In this document: one piece after another, positions 8,936 to 19,686 of the stretch
Layout of the letters: every line of letters begins with the position of its first letter
Position numbering within the stretch: the stretch's first letter is position 1
From: Hericium rajendrae
Lineage: Eukaryota > Basidiomycota > Agaricomycetes > Russulales > Hericiaceae
Reading direction: 5' to 3'
DNA: 64,000 nucleotides
Assembly: GCA_033439255.1 (NCBI GenBank)
Contig: CM065889.1
Span: 1,364,001 to 1,428,000 of the forward strand
Made by a program: the position numbers and the translations under genes
Notes under the pieces: model-generated
Told to the model about the DNA's origin: nothing
The model's input: only the letters and a program-made list of their open reading frames with translations
Database searches by the model: none

Positions 8936-11929
8936 TCAAAAAGCAAAACTATAAGCATGATGATCAGAGTACTTATTTACATAGAAAGAAGAAAATGCAT
9001 CCAAAGAATAAGTATGTTTGAAATCTTTAGGAAGAAACTCAGTCCCATACACTCCAATAAGATGTGCTCCTCGGTAGATTGTGTTGAGATGAACTACACC
9101 CATTACATTCTGATCCTGATCATTAACCTCTGGCTCTACAATCCACATTCCTGTATCTGCATCAGGAGCATCTCCAATGGGTACAAACCATTCAACAAGT
9201 GCACAAGGATAGACATTTTGATTATATTTAAAGGAGAAAAACATTCTAACTCGTGCAACATAAATTCCCCTCATTCCTGGTAGATCAGGATCATGTTGAA
9301 TAAAAACACAATCACGTCGTGCAGGTCCATTGCGCCAGTGAGGTAAAGAATAGATACGATGACGATGCATGCCTGTTATTCCTGATACATCACTAGGAGC
9401 ATAATATGTTGCTATAGCAGAGTGAAACACATCAATCTTATGAGGTGCTGGTGGACAAGTATCCAAATCAACATGCATGGAGGTTAATTCAGGGGTTCCA
9501 TACAACTGATCATATAAGAACTGTTGGATAAGTACAAAAAGATTTGGTAGATTTTGTGTCTCTGCAAGCTGTGATAACTTTCGAGGATATCCTCTTTTAC
9601 GTGTAGCTGAAAGAGTTACTTGAGCAACAATATTATGTCCTTCAGCAACTCCATAATTTGGAAGTTCTATGTCCTCATTGTTCAATTCTCCTGCAGTTGG
9701 ATCTGGTAAAATTTCTGACTGTTCTGCTCTAAATTCCAAAGGTCTGTCTAACATGCCACGATCAATAAAGTCCTTTGTACAAGCATTGAGTTTGTCAAGC
9801 CTCTGATTGGTCATGAGCATCTGACCAAGTGCATTAAATCTGCTAGAACATCTCCATGGCTCTTTGACAGCTTTGATATGTTTAGACTCAGTAATTGCAG
9901 AATCAAGTCCACCTGGCACTGCAAATTCTTCAATCAATGGCCTATAATGCTTGATTGAATGCTGCTTAGGAAGTGAAACTCCCTTTGTTCGAACATCACT
10001 GTCTATGAATACTTGTCGCTCCTCCCAGAATATATTGAGTGTATCATCTATAGCATCTAATGTCTCTTCATCAATGATAGGCTTTCGCACCATGTAGGCA
10101 AAATCTATAACTGCATGAACAGCTCGCACTATTTGTGATGGAACATGACCAACAATAGCAGGAAGAAAAACTTTCATCAGAGCTTTAGAATCATCTCCTG
10201 TCCATTGTGAAAATGCACGACCATCAGGAAATTGACGTAGCTCGGGAAATAATGGAACAGCAGCAATTCTTCGATCAATATCATCAATAATTTTATCTGC
10301 AGCAGTTGGTCCATGCACTTTTCTAAGATATTTTTCTGTCCAATCAACCAGATGATCATGAAACAAGCCTTTGATGATTTGATGAAGTAAATCTGGTGCC
10401 AAAAGGTCATGAATATCTGCACGCTCAAAAGAATCTGTAAATGGCTGTATTTACATGAGAGTCAGTTCATAATAAATGATATATAATTTTTAGTCACATA
10501 CCATGATGTCTCCAACAATTCCATACTCAGACCATAATATATGCTCATCAACAGTATTCATAAGTAATGTTGTATATTCATGGCTACGTCTTATACCATC
10601 ACCACTATCAAGATCTTTTGGTGGACACGTGCATTTTGGACACCAATTTTTAACAATACATGTCATAAGAACCTGCTCAGGATAATCTGCAATATATGGA
10701 CCAATGCCATAAATGACTCGACGTAAATGCCCATCAGGACAACGAACAATATCTGGCACAGTCATTCCAGGTTGCAGATGTTCTAAAATTATTTTCAAAG
10801 ACTCATGCATCATATGTCTTCTAAATCTTTGGAACTTAATGTCATCTCGAGATTCTCTGTCTGCTTTTCCAACAGATAAAAATCCAACCACACTGACTGC
10901 ATCACGATGAGCACGGCGAATATTATTGTGCACATTGCCAATAGATGCATACAAGGGATAATATTCATTGTTTCCTGTACCAACAGACACAATTGTCTTA
11001 TCACTGCCCAGAATAATAGGAACAAACATAGCACCATGAGTTTCTGAGTCTTCAGCAATTTTATCAGCCTGATGCCATGCCCAATTTCCAGACATAAAAT
11101 CTGACCACTGTCTTTTGCCATTTGCCTTGAAATCCTGACGTGGAGAATAGTCAAAGTCATTCTTGAAATCAGGATTTGAAAGTTGATTTTCAATGACTAA
11201 TTTTGGATTACGATACCATACTTCAAATTCAGCAAGCATCCATGATGGTGGATTATGCTCTGGGATAGGTCCTTTATATGTGACTATAAAAGATAGCCAA
11301 GGTGCATTTGCCAATGGTATAGCATCAAGAGTTTCCAATAAATCATCATTATTTGCAAAAGGTGGATCAACATTGTGATGTGCAGCCCATGCATGCATCA
11401 AATCATCATTGAAATCTGCAGAAGTCTGTCCACGACGAAAAAGCAGATCTGCAACTGTATATTCAATACGGTCTTGAAATGGAAACCAGTCATTAAACAA
11501 TCATGGCTCGGGTAAATCTGCAGGAGGAGCACCAGGTGGTAGATCATGTCCAAATTTATTACATGGTGTGCCATCAATAATTGGATGAAATAGAGTCTCT
11601 AAACCATCATCTCGATGTACAGCATAATCATCTCTAAGATGTGTATCAGAATTTGCAGAATCATCATCTTGCAGAGGTGCATCAGAACTTGTATGCATAT
11701 GATCATCATCAGATGAAAGCTCCAAGAGATCAGCTGTAAAAGCCAGTGGAGTCATATGTGGAGTTACAGGAACAGAGACACTAGGTTGAACTGCTGGATG
11801 CATAGCAAACATATGCTGTCGCAAGCCACGTGCAGATACAAATCCTCTCCGACAGGTTGCAAATGTTGGACATGGACATGCCACATTGCGAGGTTTATAA
11901 ATCCTCCTCGAGCCTTGTCCTCGAGCCAT
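8936..11929 (-). pseudogene. Plavaka transposase (one in-frame stop)
   Basis: Two exons on the minus strand: 11,929-10,502 and 10,445-8,936, with a 56-nt intron (GTATGT donor, TACAG acceptor). I chose the ATG at 11,929 because MARGQGSRR leads directly into a zinc finger (C20, C26, H39, H44; CX5C-X12-HX4H), the usual N-terminus of Plavaka transposases. Downstream blocks typical of the family are DWFPFQDR, a long nuclease-fold core, LLHQIIKGLFHDHLV, FNALGQML-TNQRLDKL and the C-terminal RHRIYSLPHW...DCVFIQHD. A TGA at 11,503-11,501 stops the frame near residue 143, right before the DWFPF block, so the copy is probably inactive unless the stop is bypassed. It would cut and join element ends in the nucleus. 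Family assignment is confident; activity is doubtful. Confidence 0.85.
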
Positions 11930-12419
11930 AATATTATCCAATATAATGCCAAGGCTCACAGTACACCTAGAGTACGAGCACAAGATCACTCGAAATCAAA
12001 GAGAGTTCAGCCCAAGTTCAAAATCGAGAGATCAACCCAAGTATGCAGCCACACCCAGAGTATAAGCACAAGATCACTCAAAATCAAAGTCAACCAGATA
12101 AATCTCAATCACTAGACTTCGAGACTCCAAATAGCACAATGATCAGATAAAACTTTATTTAGATGCCTGAACAAGCAATACAAGTTCTGCTCGAAATGCG
12201 AGCACCAAGAAACTGTGGGGCAGTGGCTCAGAGGGATGCACGGGACCTGTAGACAGAGTGTGGCACACGCGAAGACCAGCGACGGAGGTCCAAGCCGTGA
12301 CTGAGACCCACGCGGCTGTGCCCGGGCTTCGGACTTGAACTTGCGCGACGCGAGACTTGAACTTGCAACGAGACTCCTTCCACCCTATAACCACCAGCAC
12401 ATACCCTTTCGTCAGCACT
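11930..12419. promoter_or_regulatory. Shared intergenic region between transposase and accessory genes
   Basis: The 490 bp between the divergent start codons should hold both promoters. A direct repeat of roughly 80-bp spacing (GAGTACGAGCACAAGATCAC and GAGTATAAGCACAAGATCAC) lies at about 11,970 and 12,058. No clear TATA box was picked out. Confidence 0.5.
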
Positions 12420-13925
12420 ATGCGTCGCCGTACTCGTTCTAAGGCTAAGGACCCTCACCTAAGTACCGATGAGGATCTCCCCCCTCCACCCAAGAAGAAA
12501 CAGAGAACCTCGAAGACAGCAACTGCCGAAGCTGATGTGTCCACGAGCAGGCCCTCGCAGCGCACGCGCGCGGCTCCCAAGAAGAAGCCTGCTGCCCGGA
12601 AGACAGCCGCGCAACGGCGGGCACAAGAAGAGGCGGAGCTCGCTGCAGAACGGATCGGGCTATTCGAGGACGATGTAGTCACTGCAGATGCAGACGCCGC
12701 TCGTACTGCGGCAAGGCCTGAGCCTTCGGCTCGAAAGAAGGTTCTTCGCATTGTCATCGAGCTCCCGAGGCAGATGCGTGGGATGGCAAAGATGGCTACA
12801 CGCATGCAAGCAGCAGTGGATGCAGACAATGAAACAGCTGATGAAGGTGAGTATCTCCTCATATTATGATGCGATAGATACTGACTTACCTCGAGATATA
12901 ACAGAAGAGACAGCACCCTCAGCCAAGGGCTCGAACAAGCGCGCCCCGAAGCAGACGGGTAGGAAGGGAAACAAGATCACTACGAACGCGAAGATGGCAG
13001 ACGAGCACGAGGATGGGCCTGATGCTATGATAGTTGACGAAGGTAAGTACTTTCGAATGTAAGACGAGATATACAAACTTACCTTGATTAAACACAGCCA
13101 ACACGGCTGCCTCGCAGAAGAAAGTGAAGGGGAAGCAGAAGGAAGTGTTGGAGGTTGAGGATGAGCCTGAGCCCATGATTGTCGACAACGGTGAGTACAT
13201 TCTCGTTTGACAATATGAGGTACTGGCTGACTTACCTTGAGAACTAGAAGACAACACTCTTCTCGCTGATATCTCCACCAAAGCGCCCGGTAGCGAGACC
13301 GAGTCGAGTGGCGATGAAGAGGTCCCTGCTGCTCCGAGGTGGGCCTCCCGCTCGCAATAGGCACTAGCACGACGTGAAGAGGATGAAGAGTCGGGTGTGG
13401 ATGATGAGGAACGGCGTGAAGCCGAGTTCGAGAGAAGGCTGAAGCTCGTGCACGACCAGACGTTGAGGTGGGAGAAGGAGTTGGAGGAGATTGCAGGGGA
13501 TATCGAGGATATCGTACAGGACAATAGAGCCCGCGAGGCTAAATGGGCCAAGAACAGTATTGAAGGTGAGCGATCCTGACGATAAACGATCACAAGACGT
13601 ACCTAATGTGTTCCCCACACCAGAAGACAATGCCACAGACTCGGATTTTGACCCGATCGAAGACGACTCGGACGTTGAGAAAGCTGAGGGCAAGCGAAGA
13701 TACGCGAAGGCCGAATACGAGGGAGATACTGAGATGGATGATGAAGGCGGAGAGTCCAGAGCGAGTAAGAACAAAAAGGTGACGAAGAACAAAGGAAAAA
13801 CAGTTCAAGGGAAGAGAAAGGGCAAGAAGAGCAAGAAGGGCGACTGGAGAGAGCTGGTAAGGAGCACGAAGGGGCGTGGTGAAGGTGAGGACCAGGGCAC
13901 CTTAATCGGGAAATCAGACCTGTAA
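12420..13925 (+). CDS. Accessory protein A of the Plavaka element: charged, low complexity
   Basis: Starts MRRRTRSKAKD. Predicted exons are 12,420-12,846, 12,905-13,042, 13,098-13,190, 13,248-13,565 and from 13,624, the introns all 55-58 nt with GTGAGT, GTAAGT or GTGAGC donors and CAG or TAG acceptors. The product is rich in Lys/Arg and Asp/Glu blocks (PPPPKKKQR, AAPKKKPAARK, DSDFDPIEDDSDVE, GKRKGKKSKKG) and contains a probable coiled coil around 13,400-13,560. Such composition suggests a nuclear, perhaps DNA- or histone-binding protein. A TAG at 13,358-13,360 interrupts exon 4 in frame, and residues downstream continue the same charged style, so either the copy is damaged or the exon borders differ. 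It may continue into the next gene rather than stop at 13,925. No known domain was recognised. Confidence 0.5.
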
Positions 13926-13984
13926 GTGTTTGTTGATCGAGTGTCTACGAAAATTTCCTAACTCGATCACGCACTCATGCACTC

Positions 13985-16191
13985 ATGCTTGACTCTGCGC
14001 GTGAAATCCACCACTCTCGTTTCCTTTCGAATGTGTCTATGCCTCCCAAACACAAATTCTGCCCAATCCTTCCTCTCGATGATCCCGCGACTTCGCAGGC
14101 CTCGGACTACCAATACGAGCAGCGCCAAGCTGGGCCTTTGTTCGAATTGGCTCGAGAAGATCGACAAGTCGAACCACAAATGACACGCCGGCCAAGTTAT
14201 CGAGGACGAGAACATCCAGGAGCTCCCGACGGATATCTTTGAGGATGCCGAGGAGGCTGTAGAGGAGGCTGTAGCCTAGTCGTGACGTGGGCACTTCGGG
14301 TGGAAAAGTGAAGAAGGTACGTCACTATTTCCGTTGTTTACCTACGCTATCTAACAGTATTCTGCTGCAGGTACATTCGATCGTCTCGATTCACTGCTCC
14401 TCCACTGCCAATTCATCGAATTCGACGATACTCGGGCCTATCACCCCTACACCACAACCCCGTGGGCTTATGGCTTCAACTCGGTCTACTGGGCCGAGCG
14501 TTCGCTTTGCGAACCCCGACGGTACGTTTCGTGTTCTGTCCAGATGTTTTTTTTTTGAACTACATATTCCTCGCAGCCGGACCCCGTGTATCCCTGCCAG
14601 CTCCGGTCATCTCAACTCGGCAGAGCACGTCTGCCTCGGCTCGCCGCTCGGCCCCAACCTCAAGTGCCCCGGTCTCCACGTATCGCACGCCAAAACCACA
14701 AGCATGCGCGAGCACCGCGAGCACCACGAGTGCGACTCGTACGGCAACAACGCCTCTTCTGGTATCGCAGAAAGGCCTTTCCACTCGCAATCAGCCCCTG
14801 GCCCAGCAAAACACCATTCGCGCACGTCAGAATGTGCGCCAGCACAAATCTGATGGTGCGCGTTCAATATATTCTCTATTCTATACATTGCTGATGAGTT
14901 GTCGTAGTTCATGATCGCACCACAGGATCTCACGTTGTCTCGGACAACAATAATATGGTATGTACATGTTCTATTTGCCTTGTACGTCATATCACCAATG
15001 GTGAATCCCATTCATTATTGACAAATTACTTACAGAGAGCAAGTTCATCGACAAGGCCAGCAAATACGAGCAATGCGAGTAACGGGAGCTCGCACATAGT
15101 AAGTTTTCTTATTATCGTAATATTTCATCTGACCACTGTATCTATGACAGGTGCGGGAGCCCGAGGGTGATCAGGACAATATTCAAGACTCGGCGCCAAT
15201 GAAATACAACCTCCGACATCTCCCGCCGGGCAGCCAAGAAAGGTTCAGCAAGGTATATGTTCCAAAATGGAAGGAATTCCTAGGCGTGCACGAGGACCCT
15301 TGGGTCAATGTACCTGACCTGCTCCCCGAGGCACAGGCTTTGTGGGATGCAACCTATCCTGATATCCCTCGCATCCTGGATGTCAATGGTGTAGTTTTCT
15401 CTCTGGTGCGTCGCGTGATTTTAATTAAGTCTGACTCTTTGTTGTGGTAGCTACAGCAACGGTCGTACGATTGGCGGAGCAAGTTTGCGTTTCATGCATA
15501 CCATTCTGTTTTGGCACATCTGGAAACTGCCTGGCCAGAGCCGGATGCACTGAGGGAGGATGCTGTGCGCTGGCAGCTCGGTATGAAGAATGAGCCCGAG
15601 GATATTCGAGTCCCCTTCGTCTACAGTGATGCACATATATGCAAAGCTGAAGGCAAAGATGAAGACGAAGATGAATCTGGTTCAGTAAGTCTTTTATTCC
15701 TTATAGTGGATTTGGTTTAACTTTCTGCAGGTGGTGTATAGTGGCTCTTTCCTTTCGGTGCCTATTCTGCGCACGTTTGCACAGTCTCACCTCATGTATG
15801 TCATGCAAGTTCCGGCTGACTCCCATCTGCCAGACCCTGCAGTTGGTGCATTGGCCTTGGCCATCAGTGCGGTATGTTGCTTTTGTATGCATTTGTTCTA
15901 GCTCTAATTATGTCTCAGGTCGAACGGGCCTTTTTGCAGCATGTCAAGTTTACAAACGAAGATTCCCTTGACGACAAGGAGAAGGCCAGAGGCCAATTCA
16001 ATGCTGGACTGTGGCTCACCACTACGCAAGAGTGGGTGGCCAGCACCAAGCAAATCTCTGCAGTAAAGTGGCAGAAGATTATGTCTGGTGCAGTGCCTTA
16101 TCTTAAATCTCGTTATCGTCCATCTGTTCCATCTCATCCTTCTGTTGCTTCTGAGCGCTGTCTTGCGATGCAGGGAAATATGAGTGAGTAG
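13985..16191 (+). CDS. Accessory protein B of the Plavaka element (DUF6532-like C-terminus)
   Basis: Begins at about 13,985 or 14,040 (MPPKHKFCPILPLDDPATS) and ends at 16,191. It is split by small introns near 14,316-14,370, 15,100-15,150, 15,405-15,450, 15,690-15,730 and 15,870-15,918. Readable blocks include FDDTRAYHPYTTTPWAYGF, MKYNLRHLPPGSQERF, LLPEAQALWDATYPDIPR and, near the end, VGALALAISAVERAFLQH with GLWLTTTQEWVAS. This last pattern (a hydrophobic AL-A-AVERA helix followed by a Trp-containing segment) resembles DUF6532 proteins common in Agaricomycete transposable elements. A related gene sits in pieces at 34,182-35,580. Frames between 14,180 and 14,370 do not join cleanly, so exon borders there are uncertain. 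Function is unknown. Confidence 0.5.
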
Positions 16192-17143
16192 ACTACTATA
16201 GGATTGTCTTCATTACTTCTTGCTGCTTTCTGTCTCTTTGCTCTAGACTCCTATGTGTTCTTCTTTGCTATGCCTCTCTCTTTATATGCTTTTTTTTCTG
16301 GATTCTTAGCCACATGGGTGTCAGGTTGATTACTTTACATCTTTTAATCTGCAAAATTTTAGAGTTGCAGTCATTTCTGATTTTGGTCTGATCTGAGTTG
16401 ACTTAACTAAAGAGCCTGATCTGAGTTATCTTAGCTGACAAGTCTGATCTGATTTAGCTTTTCTAACAAGTCTGATCTGAGTTAACTTATCTGATGAGTC
16501 TGATTCAACTATTCTGATAAATCTGATCTGAGTTAACTTATCTGATGAGTCTGATTCAACTATTCTTACAAGTCTGATCTGAATTAACTTATCTGATGAG
16601 CCTGATTCAACTATTCTGATAAACCTGATCTGAGTTAACTTATCTGATGAGTCTGATTCAACTATTCTGATAAATCTGATCTGACTTAACTTATCTTATG
16701 AGTCTGACCTAACTCAACTTTTCTGATAAGTCTAATCTGAGCTAACTTATCTGATCAACCTGATCTAACTTAACCATTCTGAAATTTTGAACCATCTCTG
16801 ATATAACTGATATTTTCATACAAATCTGATAGATTCTGCAATAGTCAAGCAACTCTGATTAACATCTGATATATCTGATTTTTATAGAATATCTGAGATA
16901 TCTGACATTAGATGTCAAATCTGCTGTCAGAGATCATTTCTGACATCAGAAGACAAATCTGAGTAATTTCTGATGTCAACTGCAGTCAGCTTGAGGTCCA
17001 ATAAACTGATGCCCTCTAATGCCTTCTGAGGCCTTCTGATGCCTTCTAATGTCTTCTGATTTGTCTGATTGAACTCGCAGCAGACCTGTCAGATACTATC
17101 AGCTGACCGCAGATCAATCAGAAAGTTGTCAAGGTTCCTGATG
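16192..17143. repeat. Right subterminal repeats of the Plavaka element
   Basis: After the stop codon comes a short spacer. Then 16,430-16,770 is a tandem array of a 51-bp unit made of TCTGATCTGAGTTAACTTAT and CTGATGAGTCTGATTCAAC-type blocks, followed by irregular TCTGA-rich DNA up to the terminal inverted repeat at about 17,105-17,143. Confidence 0.8.
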
Positions 17144-17657
17144 TTCTTTTGTAGATCATTTTCGCTTTTTCTTATCTTGACAGTAAGTTTTATCTTTATC
17201 TTATCTTTTATCTTATCTTGTCTTTATCTTACAGTCTTACCATATCTTATAGTGTATCATATTGAATATCTGAGATGTCTTATAATTAGCATCTTTTGAG
17301 TAACATTGTTGGTAAAGATGATATAGAGTCAATAATAGTCTAACTAGCTGCATATAATATGATACTAAGGATATACCATATAGCTAATATAGCTATAATA
17401 ATCATCATATGTTATGACAGTTATAATAGTTATCATCTTATAACAGATAACTATGATGACTATGATAGTTACTACCTTACCCCATGATAGCTATGATAGC
17501 CCTGTATAGATTGTCTTACTGCTATAGAGTGCTATGATAGCTCTATATAGATTGTCTTGCTGCTATAGAGTGCTATGTAGAAAAGGAGACTGCTATGGCC
17601 CTATCAGAGCTATATAGGCTACATAGTGCTATATACCACTGTTAAATTTCTCAGATG
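17144..17657 (+). other. Remainder of unit B: short exon, AT arm and right end
   Basis: Resumes the interrupted intron (TTCTTTTGTAG) and the exon-like block ATCATTTTCGCTTTTTC, then AT-rich DNA. From 17,400 it is the CTATGATAG/CTATCATAG arm ending in AAATTTCTCAGATG. It matches unit E (25,421-26,000, reversed) almost base for base. Confidence 0.75.
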
Positions 17658-17808
17658 GATATATTACATGTAGAATCAACTTTTACACTCAAAAACATTG
17701 AATTAAATGTTTAAAAAAGTCAATTTTGTATGTCCAAAAAATGAGTTTTCTTTGTACTAAACTTTCAACCAATGATGCTATGACTCTGATAATAGTGTTA
17801 TATACTTA

Positions 17809-18218
17809 CATCAGGAACCTTGACAATTTTCTGATTGATCTGCAGTGTCTAACAGTGTCTGACAGTATCTGATAGAGCTCATAGAGTCTGATCTGTCTGC
17901 AGCCACTTTTCAAATGATCACATCTGATTTAGCTTATACATTTAAGAGTGGACACCTATTGTTCACTATAGGAGTTATCCATCTCTAATTATATATCATA
18001 ATAGAATTTCTAATATTTGCTATTTTCACAAATCTGAGAGCATTCTGAGCAATCTCTACAGTGTCTGCATGTCCATTTAGCTGATAGTGTCTGATAGAGT
18101 CTGATGCTGTCTGATTTAACTAACAGCTATCTGATACTGTCTGATGCATCTGATTTGACTTGCACAAGTACTGTCAGACACTGTCAGACCCATCAGAAAA
18201 TTGTCAAGGTTCCTGATG
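17809..18218. mobile_element. CATCAGG-ended MITE (410 bp), TA duplication
   Basis: Ends CATCAGGAACCTTGACAATT and its inverse, the same termini as the full Plavaka element, with TA on both sides (17,807-17,808 and 18,219-18,220). The interior is TCTGA-rich and noncoding. It is probably moved by Plavaka transposase supplied in trans. Confidence 0.85.
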
Positions 18219-18219
18219 T

Positions 18220-18538
18220 AGTATATATAACTCAACAGTGTAGCAGCATAGATGAGCATAGATGTGCAGCCATCTCAAAAATGTAAAATCTACATAGCTG
18301 CTAGCCAATGCTATGTCTAGTTTTATAGTGCTATAGCTGCTATGTAGTTGAGCCACAATTTATAATCAATCTGACCAGTAAGACTTTACTCATTTATGCA
18401 CTATTTAAAATATAACTAACAATTGAAAAAAATCATCTTGTTATGTGAAGCATCACCCCTCTTCTTCCAAGTTAAATGTAACTAATAAAAAAAAAGGAAT
18501 CGTCTTGCCATGTGAAGCATTGGCCCACTTTTCCCAAG
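18220..18538. other. Unit-end fragment and doubled terminus of element Z
   Basis: 18,266-18,350 is an isolated end of the noncoding unit family (CATCTCAAAAATG..., like the right end of unit G reversed). From about 18,352 the sequence is the reverse of 3,267-3,390, ending CCAAG at 18,481. A second 57-bp copy of the terminus follows, ending CCCAAG at 18,538. Confidence 0.6.
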
Positions 18539-18869
18539 TAACTATATAATATATCTCTATCATTATATTATATCTAGCTAGTAAGATTTTTATCTACTCT
18601 ATATTACTTCTATCAAATATGCTAAAATAGCATATAAAATAAATATATTATAGATTCAATAGTCTGATGTCTTACAGTCACAAACATCAAAAATTGGATA
18701 AATTATATTACTCAAACAATTTCATTACAAAACATTACTATAGCTACAGAGACTACTACAGAACTATAAAAGGTAACAAACTTACAATGACTACAAAAGG
18801 CAAAAGATACAAATAAGAAAAGACATGAGTATTAGAAGATAACAAAGATAATATATGAAGACTTACCAG

Positions 18870-19200
18870 ATTAACAAAAAAGTGAAAATCTACAAGACAA
18901 TTTGAAGACATCAGTATAAGAAACAATCAAGCTTATCTAGTAGGACTACATGGTAGTGTAATAAGTATGAAGACATTAGTATAAGTTATAAGATAATTAA
19001 GAATAACAGCGTACCTTTAACAACGAAGAGAACAATGATTAATAAAATGAGCAAACGACAACGACGAGTGAGCAAATGATGATGATGAGTGAGCAAACGA
19101 TGACAAGTGAGCAAATGATGACAACAAATGTGTTGACGTGGCAAGGGATGGTGGGGGTTAAAGAGCAAGAGGTAAAGCGCATCGTGCCAGCCTTATATAG
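18870..19200 (-). ncRNA. TATA-driven short-exon transcript, unit C
   Basis: CTATATAAGG on the minus strand at 19,200-19,191. Leftward there is a leader with repeated TTGCTCA/CTCGTT words and a GTACGC donor near 19,015. A block framed by TTGTAG and GTAAGTC at about 18,870-18,895 carries ATTTTCACTTTTTT, the short-exon core with C turned to T within CGC. Confidence 0.45.
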
Positions 19201-19609
19201 GAATCCCAGACGGAATCGGAATTTGTGGTTGCTGGGTGCTTGCCGAGTGTTGTGGCAGAGACTGGATGCCAGACTTTACTACGTTGATGCTGCTGCTTAC
19301 AGATTCACAGTTCAGTAGATACACAGTGTTCTCATACATTCTAATTAAATGTATAATCTATCACTGTCCCTTTTTTCGTTGAATTTATACAAGTTTATTT
19401 GATTTGCTGAGGCTTGAGCAACAAAGCTTTGCTCATTCAGTGGCTGAAGCACCGAGTTTAACATGTCGAGACTTCACTCCTTTTTACCAGTCTCCCTTCC
19501 CCTCCTTCGTGTTTCCTCCTCCAGCCTCCTTCCTTCCATTTCTTTCATTCTCTATTGGCTTTCAATACGGCTGGGATGGTTTTTTTAGCAGATACTTAGA
19601 GGGCCTTAG

Positions 19610-19686
19610 GTGAGTAAAAAAAAAGCCTCTTATCATTTTTTCATACTAATCAAGAGAGTGTCAATCATTTTTCGAGCGACACTCTC
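19610..19686 (+). other. Intron donor, branch point and hairpin module, unit C
   Basis: Donor GTGAGTAAAA at 19,610, TACTAAT at 19,644-19,650, hairpin 19,654-19,686 with arms GAGAGTGTC and GACACTCTC. It is followed by about 110 nt of pyrimidine-rich sequence without AG, then CACAG. Confidence 0.7.

Larger units (their letters stand above)
7880..17143 (-). mobile_element. Plavaka (KDZ-related) DNA transposon, 9.26 kb, both ends present
   Basis: Inverted ends CATCAGGAACCTTGACAAC, with TT duplicated outside (7,878-7,879 and 17,144-17,145). Just inside the ends lie different tandem repeats (about 70 bp on the left, 51 bp on the right) rich in CAGAT and TCTGA. It carries a minus-strand transposase gene and two plus-strand accessory frames read from a shared intergenic region. 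The insertion is in an intron of unit B. Unit E shows the unoccupied site (TTGTTGACTTCTTT, in reverse at about 26,010), which fixes both ends and the 2-bp duplication. The transposase has one in-frame stop, so this copy may depend on others to move. Confidence 0.9.
5652..17657 (-). mobile_element. Unit B, noncoding TIR unit split by a Plavaka element
   Basis: Left end CATCTGAGAAATTA at 5,652 and right end AAATTTCTCAGATG at 17,657, with GA duplicated outside (5,650-5,651 and 17,658-17,659). The Plavaka element at 7,880-17,143 interrupts its short-exon region; without it the unit is about 2,740 bp. It is in minus orientation: AT arm 5,652-5,940, GC-rich arm to about 7,084, hairpin intron 7,177-7,085, exon 1 to about 7,400, TATA box 7,571, short exons from 7,600, resuming at 17,144, then the second AT arm. 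Unit E is its closest sister, the two aligning end to end in opposite orientation. Confidence 0.85.
3619..18538 (+). mobile_element. Element Z, TA-flanked, carrying unit B and a small element
   Basis: Left end CGATTCCTTAGAATCG (a 6-bp-stem hairpin) at 3,619 and right end CCCAAG at 18,538, each bordered by TA. About 2.5 kb remain when unit B (5,652-17,657) and the small element at 17,809-18,218 are removed. The left part holds tRNA-like sequence, 180-190-bp repeats and a 70-nt palindrome. The right end is doubled: a CCAAG end at 18,481 is followed by a second 57-bp terminal copy. No transposase is recognisable, so it is probably non-autonomous and related to Y and perhaps K1. Confidence 0.6.

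Noticed and set aside
16430-16770. CRISPR-like array
   Set aside because: Repeats are contiguous 51-bp tandem units without unique spacers, in a eukaryotic transposon subterminal region.
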